Shown here one piece after another: positions 20,626 through 30,172 of a DNA stretch of 35,910 bases. The DNA is from Basidiobolus meristosporus CBS 931.73. Lineage: Eukaryota > Basidiobolomycota > Basidiobolomycetes > Basidiobolales > Basidiobolaceae. The DNA lies in the NCBI GenBank assembly GCA_002104905.1, contig MCFE01000795.1:1-35910 (forward strand), read 5' to 3'. A program made the translations under genes and the position numbers. The notes under the pieces were generated by a model. It was not told the origin of the DNA. It worked only from the letters and a program-made list of their open reading frames with translations, and searched no databases. How positions within the stretch are numbered: the first letter of the stretch is position 1; each line of letters starts with the position of its first letter.

Positions 20626-22576
20626 AATTTTCATGCTCTGCACTTGGTCTGTATCCATACCATGCTTCACATGGAGTAGAAATACAAAATATTCTGTTAT
20701 AACTCCTCTTTATATGATATACAGCAGTGGCAACTGATTCCACCCATAAATCATAGGATAATTTTTGATCATGGATCATAGATCTTGCCATATCATTTAT
20801 TGATCTGTTAGCATATTCTACTACTCCATTTTGCTGTGGGGAGTATTGTACAGTAGTCTCTTGCATTATTCCATGAATTTTGCAGAAGTTGATGAAGAGC
20901 TTTGAGGTATATTCTCCACCATTGTCAAAGTGTATTTTCTTGATTTTTTCACCAGTTTCTCTCTCCACCATGGCTTTAAACTCCCTGAGCTTAGACAGAG
21001 CTTCTTCCTTTCTCTCCATGAGTTAGACCCATGTGTATCTGGTATAATCATCAACAAAAATGATTAAATACTTCATCCCACCTACGGATAAATTTTGCAT
21101 AGGTCCACACAGATCTGAGTGAGTTAGATCTAATTTTTTTTAGTTTGGATTGACACAGAGCTCTTGAACAGTTGTCTGGCCTGTTTCCTATATATACAGG
21201 CTTCACAGTGCTCCAAATTAGCTGGGGATCAATTTTTACTCCAGAAATTAGCTGATCTTTGATCATTTTGTGAAAATAATCAAAATTGATGTGCCCAAAT
21301 CTCCTGTGCCAAAGCATTGGTGATTCTTCATTTAAGTTACTTATATTGGCTTCCAAATATGATAGAACATAAGTCAACTTGTATAGATTTTGATCTCTGA
21401 TACCCAAAGTAATATGGGTACCATTTTCATCAGTGATCTTGCATCCAGAATTGTCAAAGCTGATACTGAGTCCTTCTGCAGTGGCCTTGCTTACAGATAG
21501 TAGGTTCTTGGCTATTTCTGGTACATAGAGTACTTCTTTGAAGGTCAGTGTATGGCTTCCATCACTGCTTCTTAGGTTTACTTGGATAATTCCTTTTCCC
21601 ACTGCATCAAGTGTTCTATTGTCACCCATGAAAACCTTCTTAATTGGAATTTCTTGATATTGGGTAAAAAGTTCATTTTGGTGTGTAAAGTGTTTAGATG
21701 CTCCATAGTCCATACACCACATCTGAGAATCCTTGTATGTGGTCATATTTAGTGCAGATATAAATAGTCTATCTTCAGTTGCTGCAGCATTTCCATATTC
21801 AGGCTTTTCCTGCTGACTATCTTTCATTTTGAAGCACTGGTCTGATGTGTTCCTTTCCTTTTGCAGTAGTTGCAAAACAGGTTGCTGTTGCCTTTGTAGG
21901 GTCTTGGGTATCTCCTTTGTTGGCTATCATTGCTTATTAAAGCATTTTCGTCTTCCTTCTTATTGGCGCTTGATTTTCTTAATTCTTCATCCATGAGCCT
22001 TCCATATACGTAATTTAAAGTCAAATCTTCAGTTCTGGACTCTAGGGCTGATACAAGGCCCTGAAACTTGTCTGTCAGGCTATTCAGGATGGTAACTATT
22101 ACATCCTCATCAGTAGTTGGTACACCCACATATTCCATCTCATCTACCAGCAGGGTAATTCCATTAATTAGATTTTTCATTTCTTCTCCTGGCAGCATCT
22201 TTGTAGTAAAGAATATTTGTCTCAGATACATCTTCTTGGCAGCTGAACATGACTGGTAGGTGTCTTCTAATGCCTTCCAGGTGTTGTTTGCCATTTTTGC
22301 TCTTGAGCATTGAATTAGCAACTTGTCCTTGACATTAAGGCAAATGCAGTTAAAGGCACTTTGTTCTTTCTTCTGGTACTTTAAGGCTTCCTCTCCCACA
22401 TTTTTAGGAGGGCATTCTTCTCCCATGACAATATCCCAAAGGCCTCTTTCTTGTAGCAGCATCTTCATCTTCACCTTCCACACTTAGTAGTTAGATCCAT
22501 CCAACTTTTCAGCAGAGGGAAAAATTCCAGTAATAGCAGTAGTAGACATTGCAGAGAGTGACAGCTTGGGGCTCAT
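20624..22576 (-). pseudogene. Copia gag-protease-integrase part, few lesions
   Basis: gag starts at the ATG inside the primer-binding site (22576). A TAA replaces the Gln codon after LDGSNY (about 22483), after which the frame continues WKVKMKMLLQERGLWDIV. The gag zinc knuckle CNYCKRK is disrupted by a frame change at about 21850. The protease site reads MDYGASKH where copia proteases have DSGAS, so the Ser is replaced. The integrase zinc region starts LWHRRFGHINF, and the catalytic core shows FDNGGEYTS and YSPQQNGVVE (20624-21019), interrupted by shifts near 21030-21200. Not functional. Confidence 0.85.
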
Positions 22577-22580
22577 AACC
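22569..22580 (-). promoter_or_regulatory. Primer-binding site matching the initiator-tRNA anticodon arm
   Basis: Immediately after the 5' LTR the minus strand reads GGTTATGAGCCC. This is complementary to GGGCTCATAACC, the anticodon stem-loop of eukaryotic initiator tRNA-Met, rather than to a tRNA 3' end. Confidence 0.7.
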
Positions 22581-22920
22581 TGTTGTAAGGGTCTTGGAGA
22601 TATTGGAAGTGACAAGTAGATGATATGGTTTTCACTTAATGATTTATTGAATGTAAAAGTAGTGTTTATACTTTTACCTGGTCTTGGCATTACAAACACA
22701 TAGAATAAGTTAAGGAAGGTCCCAAGAACATGTGTACAAAGTTTGGGGCTATTTGGACAACATTGAGAATTTTCATGTTTTGGGTACCTGGTATTTTGGT
22801 GAAAATATTCTAAGTAAATCCCAACAAGGAATTTGGTCAGTATTCTCTAGGATTTGAAGGTTATGATCTAAGTGACTAAGTTAGGTGAATATTTAGATGG
22901 AAATACAAATTTTTACAACA
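22581..22920 (-). repeat. 5' LTR of the minus-strand copia
   Basis: On minus: TGTTGTAAAAATTTG ... CCTTACAACA, 340 bp, closely similar to the LTRs at 23800, 25142 and 29904. Confidence 0.85.
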
Positions 22921-23038
22921 AATTCCATATTGAAAGGTGTAGAAGTTGGCCTGTGACCAAGAGAAATCCAGCCTACCTTGGTAGAGTTTTCCAAATAAAA
23001 ATTAGTTGCTTGTTGCACCCAACCCTACTATGCATTAC

Positions 23039-23790
23039 TTAACTGATGACCCACACATTGGGGCTTCTTAGCTTGTTAGTGCCATAGGCATAGGGGTCTC
23101 CAAGTGAACATCTGTCCTCAGTATTTTCCACCTCTTCCTGGCTGTCCTCCATGTGCCAGCTCATCACATCCATGACAGACTTGAAGGTAATATTCTTGAT
23201 GAGATTGGGGTAAGGTAGTACCTTCAACCTGACCTGTGTTCCTCTCTCCCCACACATCTGCTCCATAGGAAACTCCCACAAGGTGAAGCAAGGCCCAATA
23301 TTCACCACACACCATGCAAGATGGAGTAGATAATGGATACAGTGGCAGCAGAGATCTATGCATTCAGCTTTATGTTTATAGTATAGCCACTCAAATTCAG
23401 TCACAAACTCCTAGCACAACACCCTGATGTAAAATTATTGAGGTGATCCCATCAAAAGGCCATCACAAAGTTGAAGCCCTGTGGCAAAGAGGTACTGATT
23501 CCATTAGAACACTGTCCAGAGAGTGTTGAAAAATAGTTGCGCCTCAGATTTCACAAAAAACTTGGTCAAAATGTTTCATCACAACAATGTATAAGCGGCT
23601 TTTGACTGGTTCCCTGCCAATTTGCTCACATGCTGATCCCAGACACTCTATTGCCTCCTATGTTTGTGTGCATTGTTTGGCTGTTGCCTCTTTTTCACAC
23701 TCCTTACTTCCTGACTCAACCATTTCTCTTACTTTTGATGCGTACAAATTGATTTATTTCTGTTGAAACTTCAGTTGTACCTCAATTTCC
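23039..23790 (-). pseudogene. Tnp2-like (Plavaka/KDZ-type) transposase, C-terminal part
   Basis: The minus frame 23404-23039 reads TEFEWLYYKHKAECIDLCCH, CIHYLLHLAW, NIGPCFTLWEFPMEQMCGE and YPNLIKN. This matches the C-terminal block of fungal Tnp2-like/KDZ transposases (FExxYYxRxxxRxxxxRxxxHxLxHLxxxxxxxGPxxxxxxWxMERxIGxLG...NPxANL). Upstream sequence to about 23790 encodes further pieces with stops. The N-terminal part of what is most likely the same gene is at 31236-31870, on the other side of the composite retrotransposon. These are cut-and-paste DNA transposon enzymes; the catalytic Asp residues of this type lie in the missing or degraded parts. Confidence 0.65.
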
Positions 23791-23799
23791 AATTGTATT

Positions 23800-24147
23800 T
23801 GTTGTAAGAGTCTTGGAGATATTGGAAGTGATTGGGAAAACAAGTAGATTATGTGGTTTTCACTTGATGATTTATTGAATGTAAAAGTAGTATTTATACT
23901 TTTACCTGGTCTTGGCATTACAAACATGTAGAATAGGTTAAGGAAGGTCCCAAGAACAAGTTTGCAAAGTTTGGGGCTGTTTGGACAACTTTGAGAATTT
24001 TCATGTTCTGGGTACCTGGTATTTTGGTGAAAATATTCTAAGTAAATCCCAACAAGGAATTTGGTCAGTATTCTCTAGGATTTGAAGGTGATGATCTAAG
24101 TGACTAAGTTAGGTGAATATTTAGGTGGAAATATGAATTTTTAACAA
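23800..24147 (-). repeat. 3' LTR of the outer copia
   Basis: Complete LTR in minus orientation, ending AATTTTTAACAACA before the pol fragment; GTATT target duplication on its left. Confidence 0.85.
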
Positions 24148-24856
24148 CAATAAGGAAAGTCAGGGCTTTCAGATGGCACCAAGCTCTCTTGATTTGGTTG
24201 AGTTTTGACCAAGTTAAGGTTTGTCTCCATTGGGGTAGCTGCCGGGTTACAGTCTTCCATTTGGTACTTCTTTAGTATATCTTGAATATACTTGGATTGA
24301 CTTAGGGTGATAGTCTGGGTACTTCTGTGTATGGAGAACTTAATCCCTAAGTAGTAACTAAGTTCTCCTAGATTGGACCTCTTGAACTCCTTAGATAGGC
24401 TGGATTTAGTCTCTTCCAATATTTCTAGGTTATTGGCGGCTATAATAAGATCATCCACATATAGAGCTAATAGAACTGGATTTGCTCTATCTGGCTTATA
24501 GTATATACTATAGTCAGCATTACTCCTTTTGAAACTCAAAGATTCCAAATAAGAATCTATCTTGCAATTCCAGGCTCTTGGTGATTGTTTAAGACCATTT
24601 AGTGACTTTTTAAGCTTGCAGACCAAATGGGGGTTATTTTGGTCAACAAACCCATCAGGCTGGTCCATATACATGTCCTCATCAAGTTCTCCATTCAAAA
24701 GTGCAGTTTTTACATCCATTTGATGAATAAAAAACTTATATTTGGCTGCAATAGCCAATATTAATCTGATGGAATTAAACTTGGCTACCAGTGCAAAGGT
24801 CTCAGTATAGTCAAGTCCTTTTGTTTGAGAGTATCCTTTGGCCACAAGTCTTAAAG
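24148..24856 (-). pseudogene. Outer copia reverse transcriptase fragment
   Basis: Open minus frame starting at RLVAKGYSQTKGLDYTETFA, through HQMDVKTALLNGELDEDMYM, LYVDDLIIAANN (RT active site YVDD) and SYYLGIKFSI, to SESPDFPY, where it is joined directly to the LTR: all of RNase H and the purine tract are deleted. On its 5' side it is joined within a few bases to gag (SAFK), so the rest of gag, protease and integrase are deleted too. The preserved frame suggests a fairly recent deletion, but the element cannot act alone. Confidence 0.85.
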
Positions 24857-25080
24857 GCACTTTGTTCTTTCTTCTGGTACTTTAAGGCTTCCTCTCCCAT
24901 ATTTGTAGGAGGGCATTCTTCTCCCATGACAATATCCCAAAGGCCTCTTTCTTGTAGTAGCATCTTCATCTTCACCCTCCACACTTGGTATTTAGATCCA
25001 TCCAACTTTTCAGCAGAGGGAAAAATTCTAGTAATAGCAGTAGTACACATTGCAGAGAGTGACAGATTGGGCTCATAACC
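24857..25080 (-). pseudogene. Outer copia gag 5' fragment with primer-binding site
   Basis: Reads RIFPSAEKLDGSKYQVWRVK, MKMLLQERGLWDIVMGEECP and ALKYQKKEQSAF, then breaks into the RT fragment. The gag start region has a deletion/shift, so the usual MSPKLSLSAM leader is out of frame. The primer-binding site lies at 25069-25080. Confidence 0.8.
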
Positions 25081-25141
25081 TGCTGTAAGAGTCTTGGAGA
25101 TATTGGAAGTGATTGGGAGAACAAGTAGATTATGTGGTTTT
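25081..25141 (-). repeat. Start of the outer 5' LTR, cut by the inner copia
   Basis: TGCTGTAAGAGTCTTGG to TATGTGGTTT in minus orientation; the LTR then gives way to a plus-oriented LTR at 25142. Confidence 0.75.
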
Positions 25142-25487
25142 TGTTGCAAAACTTTGTATTTCCACCTAAATATTCACCTAACTTAGTCACCTAGATCATC
25201 ACCTTCAAATCCTAGAGAATACTGACCAAATCCCTTGTTGGGATTTACTTAGAATATTTTCACCAAAATGCCAGGTACCCAGAACATGAAAATTCTCAAA
25301 GTTGTCCAAACAGCCCCAAACTTTGCACACATGTTCTTGCCTTCCTTAACCTATTCTACATGTTTGTAATGCCAAGACCAGGTAAAAGTATAAATACTAC
25401 TTTTACATTCAATAAATCATCAAGTGAAAACCACATAATCTACTTGTTTTCCTAATCACTTCCAATATCTCCAAGACTCTTACAACA
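25142..25487 (+). repeat. 5' LTR of the inner copia
   Basis: TGTTGCAAAACTTTG ... ACTCTTACAACA, followed directly by GGTTATGAGCCC. A small deletion (GGGAC lost after GTTCTT, about 25340) distinguishes it from the 3' LTR. TATAAAT about 25390 and AATAAATC about 25410. Confidence 0.85.
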
Positions 25488-25499
25488 GGTTATGAGCCC
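25488..25499 (+). promoter_or_regulatory. Primer-binding site containing the gag ATG
   Basis: GGTTATGAGCCC pairs with the anticodon arm of initiator tRNA-Met. The ATG at 25492-25494 is in frame with gag (MSPKLSLSAMSTTAITG). Confidence 0.7.
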
Positions 25500-26359
25500 C
25501 AAGCTGTCACTCTCTGCAATGTCTACTACTGCTATTACTGGAATTTTTCCCTCTGCTGAAAAGTTGGATGGATCTAACTACCAAGTGTGGAAGGTGAAGA
25601 TGAAGATGCTGCTACAAGAAAGAGGCCTTTGGGATATTGTCATAGGAGAAGAATGCCCTCCTAAAAATGTGTGAGAGGAAGCCTTAAAGTACCAGAAGAA
25701 AGAACAAAGTGCCTTTAACTGCATTTGCCTTAATGTCAAGGACAAACTGCTAATTCAATGCTCAAGAGCAAAAATGGCAAAGAATGCCTGGAAAGCATTG
25801 GAAGACACCCAACAGTCATGTTCAGCTGCCAAGAAAATGTATCTGAGACAAATATTCTTTACTACAAAGATGCTGCCTGGAGAAGAAATGAAAAATCTAA
25901 TTAACAGAATTACCCTGCTGGTAGATGAGATGGAATCTGTGGGCGTACCAACTACTGATGAGGAAGTGATAGTTACCATCCTGAATAGCCTGACAGATGA
26001 GTTTCAGGGCCTTGTATCAGCCCTAGAGTCCAGAACTGAAGATTTGACCTTAAATTATGTATATGGAAGGCTCCTGGATGAAGAATTAAGAAAATCAAGC
26101 GCCAATAAGAAGGAAGAAGAAAATGCTTTAATAAGCAATTATAACCAACAAAGGAGGTACCCAAGACCCTACAAAGGCAACAGCAACCTATTTTGCAACT
26201 ACTGCAAAAGGAAAGAACACACATCAGACCGGTGTCTTAAAAAGAGAGATTATCAGCAAAAGAAGCCTGTATATGGAAATGCTGCAACAACTGAAGATAG
26301 ACTATTCATATCTGCACTAAATATGACCACAAACAAGGATTCTCAGACGTGGTATATGT
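25492..26359 (+). pseudogene. Inner copia gag with one nonsense codon, truncated
   Basis: Frame starts MSPKLSLSAMSTTAIT. A TGA at 25672 replaces a Gly codon after CPPKNV; the frame then resumes EALKYQKKEQSAFNCICLN and stays open to 26359. The capsid-type helices (KMYLRQIFFTTKMLPGEEM, ITLLVDEMESVGVPTTDE) are intact, and so is the nucleocapsid CCHC knuckle CNYCKRKEHTSDRC (CX2CX4HX4C). At KDSQTWYM, just before the protease active site, copia homology stops and AT-rich foreign sequence begins. Confidence 0.85.
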
Positions 26360-26710
26360 CAACCAAACTTTTTTTAATTTAGAACTATAGATCTTAGTTT
26401 AAACCTTTTTTCCAACTTTTGTTTTTAAATTCTAATTTTAAATATGATGTTTGATGTTTGATATTTGTTTTTTAAATTCAAATTTTAATATTTAAATATG
26501 GTTTTTATAAACTTCTTTTAATCTGAAACTTTAAACCCTAGTTCAAACTCTCTCCACCAAAACTCTTTCAACCAAACTTAATCTTTCTACTCCCAAACTC
26601 TCTTGACCCAAACCTTTCCGACTCCCAAACTTTCTCCACCAAAACTCTTTTATAATCTAACACCTAAACATTTGCTGACAAACTATTTTATATTACCCTA
26701 ATCTCAACTA

Positions 26711-26810
26711 CTGGTTTAAAAAACTTTTCACGCAAACTATTACTATCAAACACAAACCATTGCCTTTAAAAAACTTTTCACGCAAACTGTTAATATCAAA
26801 CATAAACCAT
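26711..26810 (+). repeat. 50-bp direct tandem duplication
   Basis: Units 26711-26760 and 26761-26810 share TTTAAAAAACTTTTCACGCA and differ at a few positions. A third partial start (TGCTTTTAAAA) follows. Confidence 0.8.
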
Positions 26811-26820
26811 TGCTTTTAAA

Positions 26821-26920
26821 AAAAATATATACATATTATATACACAGGTATTATAACCACTGACTAGAACAAAAATATATAAATATTATATACAAACATA
26901 TTACAACCGCTGACTAGAAC
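26821..26920 (+). repeat. Second 50-bp direct tandem duplication
   Basis: Units 26821-26870 and 26871-26920 each begin AAAAATATATA and end CTGACTAGAAC. A third unit starts AAAAATATGCGC at 26921. Unrelated in sequence to the preceding array but with the same 50-bp period. Confidence 0.8.
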
Positions 26921-27012
26921 AAAAATATGCGCTATATACGTACAATTAAATACTACCCATTTTAACCCAAAAACATACACCATTTATCACCCAGCACACT
27001 TTTTGATTAAAT

Positions 27013-27693
27013 TTGGAAATTTTAAAGGTATTTATACCATATTTGTGTTTGTATGTCCCTCCCTATTTTTCCAATATATCCCAAACCATTTTTGGAAAAA
27101 AATTCGTCAAAAAATTACCTTATATAGACAATCATGGAATAGTTATCCAACATAGTGGTAATTGCATGTATTCCAAGTTTGACAATTTAAACGCATTCCA
27201 ACACTGGTACCTTAATCTCAAACCAACCCAACGCCTCTTTGCCAAAATTATTGGATTGGGCCCCCAAAAATTTAGACTAGAACTAGACAGTGACATCTCA
27301 GATCCCCACATCCTCATCCAAGATGTCCAAAACGTTTTCCACATTATGGGTCACGGCACCCCACAAATTTTGTATTACAACATCTCCTCATCAGAAAAAA
27401 TGTCATACCATCTTATTGTATCATCCCACTATTTCTCTGACAACATCTCTTGCAAAATTTTTACCAATTCCCTGATCCAATTCTCACAAATCTCTCCCTG
27501 GACTCTATGTGTCAATACTGGCGTATACAAATCGGTTCAAGGTTTCCGCCTCAAAGGTAGCACCAAATGGCAACAAAAAAGATGGAAGTACTTATTTGGC
27601 ACCCAACAAATTAATCCCAAATCTTTCCCTGATAGCTTATTGGGTAATATTAATACACAAACTATGCGCCTCATCTCATATAGAACAAGCTAA
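27013..27693 (+). CDS. Primase-like ORF (archaeo-eukaryotic primase superfamily), incomplete
   Basis: Open frame of 226 codons, 3'-truncated: its last few codons are copia sequence. There is no ATG at its 5' end (it opens with TTG; the first in-frame ATG is codon 52), so the true start or an upstream exon is unknown. Motifs typical of herpesvirus/NCLDV/PrimPol-type primases appear in order: HWYLNLKPTQRLFAKII then FRLELDSDI (D92 and D94, the metal-binding DxD); KMSYHLIVS (H133, motif II); and CVNTGVYKSVQGFRLKGSTK (N168 where a third acidic residue is usual, then R179 and K185). In the family these enzymes make primers for DNA replication. The missing third acid and truncation suggest it is inactive now. 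The zinc-binding C-terminus and helicase domain of viral relatives are absent. Family call is from motif pattern only. Confidence 0.6.
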   Translation: MEILKVFIPYLCLYVPPYFSNISQTIFGKKFVKKLPYIDNHGIVIQHSGNCMYSKFDNLNAFQHWYLNLKPTQRLFAKIIGLGPQKFRLELDSDISDPHILIQDVQNVFHIMGHGTPQILYYNISSSEKMSYHLIVSSHYFSDNISCKIFTNSLIQFSQISPWTLCVNTGVYKSVQGFRLKGSTKWQQKRWKYLFGTQQINPKSFPDSLLGNINTQTMRLISYRTS

Positions 27694-29892
27694 CAGATCA
27701 ATAATTGATATGGCAAGATCTATGATCCATGACCAAAAATTATCCTATGATTTTTGGGCGGAATCAGTTGCCACTGCTGTATATCTTAAAAATAGGAGTT
27801 ATAACAGAATTCTTTGTGATTCTACTCCATTTGAAGCATGGTATGGATACAGACCAAGTGCAGAACATCTAAGAATACTTGGGTGTACAGCATATGCCAA
27901 AAAACTGGCCAGAAATCAGTCAAAATTTGAGCCAAAAAGTGTAAAATGCATATTTTTGGGCTACTGCAACAAGAGTAAGGCATGCAGACTCTACAATACC
28001 AAAGCAAAGAAGCTGATCAAGTCCAGGGATGTGTTGTTTGATGAAAATTCAAAATTTTCACAAAAAATACATCAGATGATGACAAAAATTTGATCTCAAG
28101 TCCACTAATTGTCAGAATTGAATCAGAGCAAAACAATGAAAATTTTTTCACTCCAGAGGACTCTACAACTGTGGTTCAGCCAGAATCAGTGCCCAGGAAT
28201 ATCCCAGAAGTGATCATTCCAGTATGAAATGCCCGGAGATCCAATTGGACAAGAAATAGCCCAAATTACTATATTAATGAGGGTACAAACTTAGCCTATG
28301 CCTATTCAGTCCATATTGATGAGCCCCAGACTGTAAAAGTGGCCCTAAATGGCCCTCAGACAAAGTTTTGGAGATCTGCAATGACTGAGGAATATCAGGC
28401 ACTGATGGAAAATCAAACTTGGGACTTAGTCAAATTACCAATCAACCAAAAATCAATTGGATGCAGATGGGTCTTCAAGACAAAATACAAGGCTGATGGT
28501 ACAATTGAAAGATACAAAGCAAGACTTGTAGCCAAAGGATACTCTCAAACAAAAGGACTTGACTATACTGAGACCTTTGCACTGGTAGCCAAGTTTAATT
28601 CCATCAGACTAATATTGGCTATTGCAGCCAAATGTAAGTTTTTTATTCATCAAATGGATGTAAAAACTGCATTTGTGAATGGAGAACTTGATGAGGATGT
28701 GTATATGGACCAGCCTGATGGGTTTGTTGACCAAGATAACTGCCATTTGGTCTGCAAGCTTAAAAAGTCATTATATGGTCTTAAACAATCACCAAGAGCC
28801 TGGAATTGCAAGATAGATTCTTATTTGGAATCTTTGAGTTTCAAAAGAAGTAATGCTGACTATAGTATATACTATAAGCCAGATAGAGCAAATCCAGTTC
28901 TATTAGCTCTATATGTGGATGATCTTATTATAGCCGCCAATAACCTAGAAACATTGGAAGAGACTAAATCCAGCCTATCTAAGGAGTTCAAGATGTCCCA
29001 TCTAGGAGAACTTAGTTACTACTTAGGGATTAAGTTCTCCATAGACAGAGGTACCCAGACTATTACCCTAAGCCAATCCAAGTATATTCAAGATATACTA
29101 AAGAAGTACAAAATGGAAGACTGTAAACCGGCAGCTACCCCAATGCAGACAAACCTTAACTTGGTCAAAACTCAACCAAATCAAGAGAGCTTGGTGCCAT
29201 CTGAAAGCCCTTACTTTCCTTATCAATCAATGGTCAGCAGTCTGATGTATATCATGCTTGGAACATGTCCAGATATCTCATATTCAGTGGGAGTTGTCAG
29301 CCAACATAATCAGAATTATGGATCTGATCATATTGCAGCAGTTAAGCGGGTTTTTAGATACCTAAAAGGAACTGCTGATATCTGCTTAAGATACACTTAT
29401 AAGGATTCAGAACAGGATCTTGTGGGATACTCTGATGCTGATTGGGGACAAAATTTGGAAGCCAGAAGATCCACCACAGGATACACCTTTCTTCACTGTA
29501 AAGGAGCAATTTCATAGAATTCAAGAAAGCAACCAACCGTGGCATTTTCTACTACAGAGGCAGAGTATATGGCAGCCTGTGAAGCTACAAAAGAAGCAAT
29601 GTGGTTAAGAAAGCTCCTTACAGATTTAGGCCTATGTCAAAAAAAACTTATTACTTTATTTCAAGATAATCAAGGATGTATACAATTAGGTAAAAATCCA
29701 ACTTTTCATGCTAGAACCAAGCACATAGATTTTAGACATCATTTCATACGTGAAGCTATAGAGAATAACTTAGTTAGCTTAGTTTACTGTCCTACAGATG
29801 AAATGATTGCAGACATATTTACCAAGCCATTAGCTAGAGACAAGTTTGAATATCTTAGGTCAAAATTAGGACTAGTCAGTATGAACATTTAG
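27683..29892 (+). pseudogene. Inner copia integrase C-terminus, reverse transcriptase and RNase H
   Basis: Integrase C-terminal part to 28091 (ANRSIIDMARSMIHDQ, AWYGYRPSAEHLRILGC, VKCIFLGYCNKSK), then a frameshift and a TGA at about 28226 in the linker. The reverse transcriptase is open from 28339: WRSAMTEEYQALMENQTWDL, HQMDVKTAFVNGELDEDVYM, KKSLYGLKQSPRAW and LYVDDLIIAANN (YVDD). RNase H: GYSDADWG, then TAG at 29515 replacing a Trp (IS*NSRKQ), then FSTTEAEYMAACEATKEAMW, FQDNQGCIQL, ARTKHIDFRHHFIRE and IADIFTKPLARDKFEYL. Only about three lesions, so it died recently; it could not integrate without the missing core. Confidence 0.88.
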
Positions 29893-29903
29893 CTGAGTGG
29901 GAG

Positions 29904-30172
29904 TGTTGTAAAAATATGTATTTCCACCTAAATATTCACCTAACTTAGTCACTGAGATCATCACCTTCAAATCCTAGAGAATACTGACCAAATTCCTTGT
30001 TGGGATTTACTTAGAATATTTTCACCAAAATGCCAGGTACCCAGAACATGAAAATTCTCAAAGTTGTCCAAACAGCCCCAAACTTTGCACACATGTTCTT
30101 GGGACCTTCCTTAACCTATTCTACGTATTTGTAATGCCAGACCAGGTAAAAGTATAAATACTACTTTTACAT
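29904..30172 (+). repeat. Truncated 3' LTR of the inner copia
   Basis: Follows the purine tract GAGTGGGAG. Runs from TGTTGTAAAAATATG to the TATA-box region, where it switches into the oppositely oriented outer LTR; about the last 100 bp are missing. Confidence 0.8.

Larger units (their letters stand above)
18430..22920 (-). mobile_element. Ty1/copia retrotransposon, full-length but dead and mosaic
   Basis: Minus-strand element with 5' LTR 22581-22920, primer-binding site 22569-22580, gag, protease, integrase, reverse transcriptase and RNase H in copia order, a GAGTGGAAG purine tract, and a 3' LTR 18430-18777. The two LTRs differ by roughly a fifth of positions, while the 5' LTR is nearly identical to the young copies at 23.8-31 kb. 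The flanking 5-mers differ (ACAAT versus AATTC). The left half therefore looks older than the right half. Confidence 0.85.
26360..27682. other. AT-rich foreign segment replacing copia protease and integrase core
   Basis: Left junction: copia reads TGGTATATG (Trp-Tyr-Met before the protease site) and then TCAACCAAAC. Right junction: homology resumes at about TAGAACAAGCTAACAGATCA (integrase ...EQANRS). The segment contains AT-rich runs, A/C-rich stretches with repeated CAAACTCTCTCCACCAAAAC-like motifs, two 50-bp tandem duplications, and a primase-like ORF in the right half. Unlike the flanking copia it retains CpG dinucleotides. No terminal repeats or target duplication were found at the edges. 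Confidence 0.75.
25142..30172 (+). mobile_element. Inner Ty1/copia carrying a foreign AT-rich segment
   Basis: Plus-strand element: LTR 25142-25487, primer-binding site, gag to 26359, then a foreign 1.32-kb segment in place of protease and the integrase core, then integrase C-terminus, reverse transcriptase and RNase H to 29892, and a 3' LTR from 29904 that is truncated at about 30172. It is inserted in the 5' LTR of the outer copia. Confidence 0.85.

Noticed and set aside
22484-22699. 71-codon minus ORF crossing the LTR into gag
   Set aside because: Its first half is LTR and primer-binding sequence; the gag start is the ATG at 22576.
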